Of a stretch of DNA of 11,253 nt, positions 6,397-11,253 are shown in pieces. Location of the stretch: NCBI GenBank assembly GCA_949292445.1, contig CASEZU010000077.1:1-11253 (forward strand), written 5' to 3'. The DNA comes from an uncultured Spirochaetales bacterium (lineage in GTDB: Bacteria; Spirochaetota; Spirochaetia; Sphaerochaetales; Sphaerochaetaceae). Numbering within the stretch: the first letter of the stretch is position 1; every line of letters begins with the position of its first letter. Both the position numbers and the translations under genes were made by a program. The notes under the pieces were generated by a model that was given only the letters and a program-made list of their open reading frames with translations, ran no database searches and was not told the origin of the DNA.

Positions 6397-6952
6397 GAGA
6401 ATACTGCAGGGCGTGGTGATTCTCATTGTGCTGATCCTCATCGGTGCCGTCTTCATCGCAAAGAGGGCACAGGGAGGAGGAACGGAATCACTGCAGAGCG
6501 CCATCGACAGCAATGCCAGCTCGCTGCAGGGCAGCCGCACCCCGCTTGAGATAACAGGCTTCTCCCCCGATATGCTGAAAAGCAGCGGCAAGCCCATGAT
6601 CATCGTGATGGGAGAAAGCTGGTGCCAGCCATGCCTGAGGATGATGCCGGACCTCAACGAACTGAACCGCACCGTCGAGGATGTCGAGATACGCTACATG
6701 GATCTCGAGGAAAACGAGGAGGCATTCCAGTACTTCCCGATCAGGGTCACACCGACAATAGCGGTGTTCGCCCCTGGAGGAGAGCCGTTCACGCCGCCGG
6801 AGGATTCCGCGATAGACTACATCCTCTACACCTACCGCGACACAGGGGAGCATGCGCTGACAATACACGAGGGATATCTCACACGCACACAGCTTGAGAC
6901 GATGATAGAGGATCTGAGAAATGCTGGACAGTCTGCTGACATCGCTCTCTGA
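6389..6952 (+). CDS. Membrane-anchored thioredoxin-like protein
   Basis: This 187-residue protein is an extracytoplasmic thiol-disulfide oxidoreductase. A basic N-terminus is followed by an uncleaved-looking hydrophobic anchor (residues 8-24) with no lipobox Cys, then a linker of about 30 residues. The thioredoxin fold starts near 52. It carries the active site SWCQPC (Cys79 and Cys82) and the cis-proline in RVTPTIAVF (Pro122). The stretch 130-160, between the last two strands, is longer than in standard thioredoxin. The next gene, a CcdA-type transporter overlapping by 32 bp, is the expected source of electrons from the cytoplasm, so this protein probably reduces disulfides outside the membrane. 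The final target is not visible; no cytochrome c or methionine sulfoxide reductase gene lies in the window. The GTG at 6383 is the alternative start. Confidence 0.88.
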   Translation: MNKRILQGVVILIVLILIGAVFIAKRAQGGGTESLQSAIDSNASSLQGSRTPLEITGFSPDMLKSSGKPMIIVMGESWCQPCLRMMPDLNELNRTVEDVEIRYMDLEENEEAFQYFPIRVTPTIAVFAPGGEPFTPPEDSAIDYILYTYRDTGEHALTIHEGYLTRTQLETMIEDLRNAGQSADIAL

Positions 6953-7607
6953 GAGCATCGCTGCAAGCGGCTGGCTCTCCACCATCATAGCGCTTGCCGC
7001 CGGTCTCATCACCTCGATAACCCCATGCGCGCTCTCACAGGTGCCGCTCGTGCTGGGATATGTCGGCAAGGAAGCCTCACCGGGCAAGGCCTTCAGGCTG
7101 TCACTTGTCTATGCGCTCGGAACCGCCGTGACATTCACAGCTTTCGGCATCGCGGCCGCGCTGCTGGGCACACTCATTGGCAATGCAGGAAGATGGTGGT
7201 ATCTGGTGCTGGGAATCCTGATGGTGCTGATGGCATTGCAGATGTGGGGGATCATCAATGTGATCCCCTCCACATACCTTGCGGCCATGAACAGGAGAAG
7301 GGGCTATATCGGGGCCCTTGCCGCAGGAGTACTGGGCGGAATCTTCTCCTCCCCCTGCTCCACACCGGTGCTTGTCGTACTGCTCTCAATTGCAGCGACT
7401 GAGGGGGAGGTCATCCGCGGAGGCTTTCTCCTCCTTCTCTACTCCATTGGCTGCACTGCCCTCGCCGTTGTGCTGGGATCATCTCCGGCACTCATACGGA
7501 AACTGGGCTCGAAGTCATCATTCAGGACCGCAGGGAAAGTCCTCAATGCAGTGCTCGGTATAATCGTCCTCGCCATAGGGCTCTACATGCTCTATCTGGC
7601 TTTCTGA
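6921..7607 (+). CDS. ccdA: CcdA/DsbD-type transmembrane thiol electron transporter
   Basis: This 228-residue protein has about six hydrophobic helices and the two conserved proline-cysteine motifs of the CcdA family: TSITPCALSQVPLVLGY (Cys36) in the first helix and GGIFSSPCSTPVLVVLL (Cys146) in the fourth. These cysteines shuttle electrons from cytoplasmic thioredoxin to thioredoxin-fold partners outside the membrane. Length matches stand-alone CcdA rather than the three-domain DsbD. AGAGGA (6907-6912) lies 8 nt before the ATG, which is inside the end of the thioredoxin-like gene, so the two are translated together and very likely act as a pair. Its last 16 bp overlap the end of a gene on the other strand, leaving no room for a terminator between them. 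Confidence 0.92.
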   Translation: MLDSLLTSLSESIAASGWLSTIIALAAGLITSITPCALSQVPLVLGYVGKEASPGKAFRLSLVYALGTAVTFTAFGIAAALLGTLIGNAGRWWYLVLGILMVLMALQMWGIINVIPSTYLAAMNRRRGYIGALAAGVLGGIFSSPCSTPVLVVLLSIAATEGEVIRGGFLLLLYSIGCTALAVVLGSSPALIRKLGSKSSFRTAGKVLNAVLGIIVLAIGLYMLYLAF

Positions 7608-8053
7608 ATCTCAACAGGCTCAGCAAGCTCATCGAAGGTATCCAGGACAAGGGAGAGGAGGAATCCGATGATCTCCTCCTCATCCTGCATCCCCTGATAA
7701 CCTCCGAGGCTCTCCTTCTCCCCGCAGCCGTAGAGCGACACGACAGGATTGCCGTAGAAGCCTTTCACCCCATACTCGGCCTGCAGCTCCTTCAGGGGCA
7801 TGCCGATCATCGGTGCCATTGCCCTCAGGTCGTCGCGCTCGATCGAGGCGGCGAAAACATACTTACCGCCGAGATGCACCGTCACAGAATACGGCGCAGC
7901 TATCACGACATCAGAGCCCATCAGCTCTGCTCCTCGGTGGTATCTTATCTCCAGGTCCCCGGCCCTGTACACTTTTGCAACTGCCGACTCAGGATCAGGT
8001 ATTGTCGGGAATGAGCCCGTAATGCTCTCCGCTCTGTCTCTTTTAATGATCAT
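7592..8053 (-). CDS. Unrecognised 153-residue protein
   Basis: I do not recognise this family. The protein is acidic overall and looks soluble and cytoplasmic, with no signal peptide or membrane helix. The first 85 residues alternate short beta-like stretches (DLEIRYHRGAEL, DVVIAAPYSVTVHLGGKYVF). A short helical part follows (LRAMAPMIGMPLKELQ), then a Gly-rich loop containing the only Cys (SLYGCGEKES) and an acidic helix near the end. The ATG shares one base with the YihY-type stop (TGATG). GGAGAG 6 nt upstream of it favours this start over the GTG at 8056. It is the last gene of the hydrolase operon, so it is co-expressed with a membrane protein and a lipase-like enzyme. Its 3' end overlaps ccdA by 16 bp. 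Confidence 0.7.
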   Translation of the reverse strand: MIIKRDRAESITGSFPTIPDPESAVAKVYRAGDLEIRYHRGAELMGSDVVIAAPYSVTVHLGGKYVFAASIERDDLRAMAPMIGMPLKELQAEYGVKGFYGNPVVSLYGCGEKESLGGYQGMQDEEEIIGFLLSLVLDTFDELAEPVEIQKAR

Positions 8054-9303
8054 CACACTCTCTCCAGAAGATTCTCCACCGTTATGCCGGAAGTATCGGC
8101 AACTCCACGGTGGAGGAATTCGGCGGCAACCGCCTCTCCTATTGTCTCTATCGCCTCATCATCTGTCTCCCCGTAGAGGACGCTGATGACCTCGCTCACC
8201 TTTATCTGCTCAAGCGGCCTTGCCGGCACGAAGAGCGTGCGCTGTGCATTCACCGCCATCACCATCCTCGCATCCTCGAGATCGGAAAGATACTTGGCAA
8301 GACGCGCTGACGGTACGGCCAGCTTCCGCTGCAGCTCCTTCTGGCTCATGGCCCCATCTCCTTTCTGATACCTGTCAGCTATCAGCAGGAGCGCATTCAC
8401 CGCCTCTGATATCTGCCTGAACGGAGCTTCCGTATTCCCCATGAGGTAAGTCTTGTCAGGCTGGAACTGATGGACGAAAACCAGCTCAGCGGAGAAGAAG
8501 ACGGCGAACCAGACAATGTAGAGATACAGGAGCGCCACGAAAATGGAGGCCATGGAGCCGTAGATGACTGAATAGCTCACCATCGTGGATGTTATGGTGC
8601 GGAAGACCGCAGTGGCTATGATCAGCGAGATTATGCATGTAGCAGAGCCTATGGCAGCGGAGCCGAAGCGTATCTTCGCATTCGGGACAGCGAAGAAGAG
8701 CAGGAAAAGAAGCAGCCAGCCTATTGCGAACATCAGCACGGAATAGAGAAAGTTCCCCGTCACCTCATCGCCGATGACAATGGTCCTCAGCGTATCGCCG
8801 ACCATGCTCTGGAAAGCGAACACCGCAACGACAATGAATGCGCCGAGAATGAGGAGCGTGAGGAATGCGGTGAAACGCCTGACAGTCCCTGTAGACGGCC
8901 TCGTACGGAAAATGCTGTTGATGACCGTGTAGATCTTGTTCACGAGGAGTATGCCGGTGAAGATGAAAGAGACAAGGCCTATGACACCGAGGCTCATCGC
9001 ATTGGATGAGAACTGCTCGATGTACCCCATGAGCTCATGCCCGGTATTCTCCCCGAACGTCTCCTCCGCGATCACCCCTATGAGCTCCATGAAAGGCTGC
9101 AGCACGCCGAAAGCGGAGAGAAAAGCGAAGAGGAACGTGAGGCATGGGATTATCGCAATGAGGGTGGAGTAAACCATTCCCGAAGCCATCAGCGAGATGT
9201 TGTCGCGCCCCATGCCGCGGAAGGCAAGGCTGAGAGCCTTCCCATATTCCACCCACCAGTGCGCGAGCCTAGCCATCATTCCATTCGACGGATTATCCTG
9301 CAT
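8053..9303 (-). CDS. YihY/BrkB-family inner membrane protein with C-terminal winged helix
   Basis: This 416-residue protein has the YihY layout: an amphipathic start, then about six membrane helices (roughly 40-68, 103-130, 145-167, 185-206, 214-236 and 250-275). It includes the ASGMVYSTLIAIIP and FGSAAIGSATCIISLIIA segments and the family's YGSMASIFVALLYLYIVWFAVFFSAELVF block. The old RNase BN name for this family is not supported for most members; an export or envelope role is likely but unproven. Residues about 297-378 form a soluble winged-helix-like domain (MSQKELQRKLAVPSARLAKY, then a LFVPARPLEQIKVSEV wing), after which an acidic tail ends the protein. The start overlaps the hydrolase stop by 11 bp, with AGGGA 4 nt upstream; Met9 is an alternative start. 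It is the middle gene of a three-gene operon. Confidence 0.88.
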   Translation of the reverse strand: MQDNPSNGMMARLAHWWVEYGKALSLAFRGMGRDNISLMASGMVYSTLIAIIPCLTFLFAFLSAFGVLQPFMELIGVIAEETFGENTGHELMGYIEQFSSNAMSLGVIGLVSFIFTGILLVNKIYTVINSIFRTRPSTGTVRRFTAFLTLLILGAFIVVAVFAFQSMVGDTLRTIVIGDEVTGNFLYSVLMFAIGWLLLFLLFFAVPNAKIRFGSAAIGSATCIISLIIATAVFRTITSTMVSYSVIYGSMASIFVALLYLYIVWFAVFFSAELVFVHQFQPDKTYLMGNTEAPFRQISEAVNALLLIADRYQKGDGAMSQKELQRKLAVPSARLAKYLSDLEDARMVMAVNAQRTLFVPARPLEQIKVSEVISVLYGETDDEAIETIGEAVAAEFLHRGVADTSGITVENLLERV

Positions 9304-10219
9304 TGCATCCCTTCATAACACCCAGCAGGAAATCGGAGACTGTGCGCATCACCTCATCCCTGTCAGTCTCATTGAGAAGCTCATGCCTGGCCCCCGGGAA
9401 AAGCCGCATGCTGACATTCTCAATCCCAGCCTTCTTATACAGGCGGAAGACCTTCTCCACACCCCTGCCGTAATCACCGACAGGATCATCGGTGCCGGAA
9501 ATGATGAAAAGAGGAATATCCTTCCTGATCCTCCTGGCAAGCTCCGGGCTGTTTGCAGTGAATGATCCCTCGATCAGATCAGCGAAGAAGCCGGAGGAAC
9601 ATGTGAAGCCGCAGAGAGGATCCTCATCATACTTCCTCACCTCCTCCCTGTCTCTGGAGAGCCAGGCAATCTCCCCCTCTCCGGGGAAGTGCTTCACATA
9701 GCTTCCGAAAGCGAGCCTGTTCATAAAGGGATCAGGCATGCGTGAACCGTATTTCCGCGCCCTGTAAAGCGCAATCCGCCGCCCGGCCTTTCCGGCAATG
9801 CCCTGGGAGCCGCCTGTACCGCAGATGACAGCGGCAGCATAGTATTCCGAGTGCAGGCCGAGGCAGGTACGCGCAATGAACGATCCCATGGAATGTCCGA
9901 AAAGGAAATGCGGCACTCCGGGATACTCACTCTCTATGAGGCGGTCCACGGCCAAGGCATCCTCCGTGACACTCTTCCAGCCGCCGCTTTCGGAAAACCA
10001 GCCCTTCTCATCCTCCTCCTTCGTGAATCCATGCCCTCTGTGATCCTGGGCATAGACAGTGAAGCCGAGGCCGTTGAGATACTCAGCGAAAGCCCCGTAT
10101 CTGAGGCTGTGCTCAGCCATTCCATGATTTATATGAACTGTGGCGATGGTATTGTCAGCCTTCCATACGCGAAGGAAGAGCCTGTGTCCGTCATCAGATC
10201 TGAGATATCTTTCCTCCAT
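9293..10219 (-). CDS. Alpha/beta hydrolase, monoacylglycerol lipase/lysophospholipase-like
   Basis: This 308-residue protein is a serine hydrolase of the Hydrolase_4 (monoglyceride lipase) group. The oxyanion-hole motif INHGMAEHS is at 30-38, the conserved YAQDHRGHG at 56-64, and the nucleophile elbow GHSMGS at 108-113, with Ser110. The acid is Asp245 in the SGTDDPVGD motif and the base is His279 in GARHELLNE. A variable lid lies about 135-225. There is no signal peptide, so it is cytoplasmic; likely substrates are mono- or lysolipids or other small esters. AGAGGAG lies just 5' of the ATG. It is the first gene of its operon and overlaps the YihY-type gene, whose job may also concern the envelope. 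The catalytic triad is complete. Confidence 0.9.
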   Translation of the reverse strand: MEERYLRSDDGHRLFLRVWKADNTIATVHINHGMAEHSLRYGAFAEYLNGLGFTVYAQDHRGHGFTKEEDEKGWFSESGGWKSVTEDALAVDRLIESEYPGVPHFLFGHSMGSFIARTCLGLHSEYYAAAVICGTGGSQGIAGKAGRRIALYRARKYGSRMPDPFMNRLAFGSYVKHFPGEGEIAWLSRDREEVRKYDEDPLCGFTCSSGFFADLIEGSFTANSPELARRIRKDIPLFIISGTDDPVGDYGRGVEKVFRLYKKAGIENVSMRLFPGARHELLNETDRDEVMRTVSDFLLGVMKGCNAG

Positions 10220-10237
10220 CTGCTCCTCTCTAAAGGG

Positions 10238-10266
10238 AGGATAACTGCAAAGATGCCCGATGGCAA
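10238..10266 (-). promoter_or_regulatory. Promoter of the hydrolase operon
   Basis: On the minus strand TTGCCA (10266-10261, five of six) and TATCCT (10243-10238, four of six) are separated by exactly 17 bp. This predicts transcription from about 10231, 12 nt before the ATG, just upstream of the AGAGGAG ribosome site. The promoter lies directly downstream of the terminator of the preceding transporter operon, which supports a separate transcript. Confidence 0.55.
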
Positions 10267-10269
10267 TAA

Positions 10270-10311
10270 GAGGAAGGACAAATCGGGGCTTCTGAGCATG
10301 CAGAAAGCCCC
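10270..10311 (-). terminator. Intrinsic terminator of the sugar transporter operon
   Basis: On the minus strand GGGGC plus TTCTG pair with CAGAA plus GCCCC across 10311-10285. The stem is 10 bp with one bulged T and a 6-nt loop. A pyrimidine-rich tail (GATTTGTCCTTCC) follows. The T-run is interrupted, so it may be less than fully efficient. It lies 11 bp after the MalG-type stop codon. Confidence 0.65.
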
Positions 10312-10322
10312 TGAGCAGATGA

Positions 10323-11174
10323 TCAGCCCTTGATTCCGGTCATTGCAAGCGACTGGATGAACTGCTTCTGGAATATGATGAATATCACAAGGACGGGAAG
10401 GGTCATGAGCGATGAGAACGCGAATATCTGTCCCCAGAAAATGTAGACATCTGTCGAGAGAGCCCTCAGCGCCAGCGGAAGGGTCCTCCATGTCTCATCC
10501 CTTGTGACCAGTGTCGGCCAGAGCACATCGCCCCAGATCCTTATGAATCCCATGATGGCGACAGTGGCGACAATCGGCTTGGAGAGCGGAAGCATTATCT
10601 TCCAGAACACTCCTGAATACTTCTCTCCGTCAACGACCGCGGCCTCCACAAGCTCCTTCGGCATGCCCTTGAAATGGCTGTAGTAGAGGAAGATGAACAT
10701 CGGGTAGCCGACAGATGGTATCGCGAGGCCCCAGATCGTGTTCATCAGCCCCATCGAATTCACGACGATGAACTTGTTGATGATCACGGACTCCGTGGGA
10801 ACGACGGCGAGCGCTATGATCAGCGAGATCAGGATACTCTTGCCACGGAACTCAAGCAGTCCGAGCGCATAGCCGATCATCGCGTTGATTATCACAGCAA
10901 GAGCCACATTGAGTATGGCGATGAGGGCAGAGTTCTTGAAGAATCTCAGGAACTGACCTTCCACCATGATCGTAGTGTAGTTATCGAAGCTGAGATGCCC
11001 TGTAGGCAGGAAAGCCTTTATTGTGGACATGTCGCTCACGATCTGCGTGTCCGTCTTGAATGACGATACGAACATATAGAGTATCGGAAGGACGAAGACA
11101 CAGGCGACAGCAACATAGAGGACCATGCTTACAGTCTTCATGGTCAGAGTTCTTGTTTTGGACATTGCCTGCAT
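10323..11174 (-). CDS. Carbohydrate ABC transporter permease, MalG type
   Basis: This 283-residue inner membrane protein forms half of the channel of a sugar importer. It has six hydrophobic helices, starting with one at about 14-37 followed by the SSFKTD signature, and a periplasmic loop (48-78). The cytoplasmic EAA loop, ELVEAAVVDGEKYSGVFWKI (174-193) followed by MLPLSKP, contacts the ATPase subunit. The C-terminal FQKQFIQSLAMTGIKG is typical of the MalG branch. AGGGAG 7 nt upstream supports the first Met; Met4 is an alternative. It starts 1 nt after the stop of the partner permease, as in most sugar transporter operons, and is the last gene before the terminator. The sugar cannot be read from the sequence. 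Uronic-acid oligosaccharides are a guess based on the nearby lyase. Confidence 0.93.
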   Translation of the reverse strand: MQAMSKTRTLTMKTVSMVLYVAVACVFVLPILYMFVSSFKTDTQIVSDMSTIKAFLPTGHLSFDNYTTIMVEGQFLRFFKNSALIAILNVALAVIINAMIGYALGLLEFRGKSILISLIIALAVVPTESVIINKFIVVNSMGLMNTIWGLAIPSVGYPMFIFLYYSHFKGMPKELVEAAVVDGEKYSGVFWKIMLPLSKPIVATVAIMGFIRIWGDVLWPTLVTRDETWRTLPLALRALSTDVYIFWGQIFAFSSLMTLPVLVIFIIFQKQFIQSLAMTGIKG

Positions 11175-11175
11175 A

Positions 11176-11253
11176 TCATTTCTCCCTCATCAGATAGTTC
11201 TGCAGCAGTGATATCGCCAGGACGATCATGAAGAAGACCACGGCGATCGCAGA
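11176..11253 (-). CDS. C-terminal end of a sugar ABC transporter permease (MalF type), cut by the window edge
   Basis: The minus strand is open from the window edge to a TGA at 11178-11176 and encodes 25 residues. They form a hydrophobic helix (SAIAVVFFMIVLAISLLQNY) followed by LMREK. This is the usual last helix and short basic tail of MalF-type permeases, and the gene lies 1 nt before the MalG-type start, the standard order. Only the end of the gene is in the window. Confidence 0.75.
   Translation of the reverse strand, partial: SAIAVVFFMIVLAISLLQNYLMREK

Noticed and set aside
6488..7087. A 199-codon minus-strand open frame opposite the thioredoxin-like and ccdA genes
   Set aside because: Both plus-strand genes carry clear family motifs here. 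The antisense product has no motif and no credible start context.
7655..7681. Inverted repeat GAGGAGGA/TCCTCCTC with an 11-nt loop, considered as a terminator for the ccdA operon
   Set aside because: It has no T-run on either strand and lies in coding sequence where repeated Glu codons on the minus strand explain the repeat.

Overview
This window looks like bacterial chromosome of about 50-55% GC. It is gene-dense, and Arg AGG and Ile ATA codons are frequent. No rRNA or tRNA gene is visible, so I cannot place the organism firmly. The mix of a Clostridia-type Y-family polymerase with a YolD partner, a cytoplasmic heparinase-like lyase, CcdA, and MalF/MalG-type sugar permeases would fit a gut- or rumen-type spirochaete (Sphaerochaetaceae-like) or a clostridial relative. 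That placement is inference.

Layout, left to right. (1) 1-179: a short, AT-richer stretch with a possible decayed gene end, then a promoter-like region with a perfect 12-bp palindrome. (2) 180-2074 (+): a two-gene cassette, an error-prone DNA polymerase of the UvrX/UmuC type overlapping a YolD-like gene by 4 bp. (3) 2075-3506 (+): an iron-containing alcohol dehydrogenase with its own promoter region (TTGACA inside a perfect 14-bp palindrome) and a strong intrinsic terminator. Its start is best placed at the ATG at 2228. (4) 3545-5509 (-): a heparinase II/III-type polysaccharide lyase without a signal peptide. (5) 5614-7607 (+), divergent from the lyase: a discoidin-like (F5/8 type C) protein, a membrane-anchored thioredoxin-like protein and a CcdA-type electron transporter, with overlapping reading frames. 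(6) 7592-10219 (-): an operon of alpha/beta hydrolase (monoacylglycerol lipase-like), YihY/BrkB-type membrane protein and an unrecognised 153-residue protein. Its last gene runs 16 bp into the end of ccdA from the other strand. (7) 10285-11253 (-): the end of a sugar ABC transporter operon, with a MalG-type permease, the last 25 residues of a second permease, and a terminator after them.

How they may work together. The thioredoxin-like protein and CcdA form a recognisable relay that moves reducing power across the membrane. The lyase and the discoidin-like protein share a divergent intergenic region and both lack export signals, so they may act on imported uronic-acid oligosaccharides. The sugar permeases could supply such substrates, but they lie about 5 kb away and no substrate can be read from the sequence. 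The polymerase/YolD pair is probably a damage-inducible mutagenesis cassette of the kind often moved between genomes.

The least expected signals are in the control regions. The lyase and the discoidin gene each have a promoter-like -10 element ending 6 nt before the ATG and no well-placed Shine-Dalgarno, which suggests a divergent pair of leaderless transcripts. I found no CRISPR array, RNA gene or complete mobile element, and no clearly new multi-gene system.
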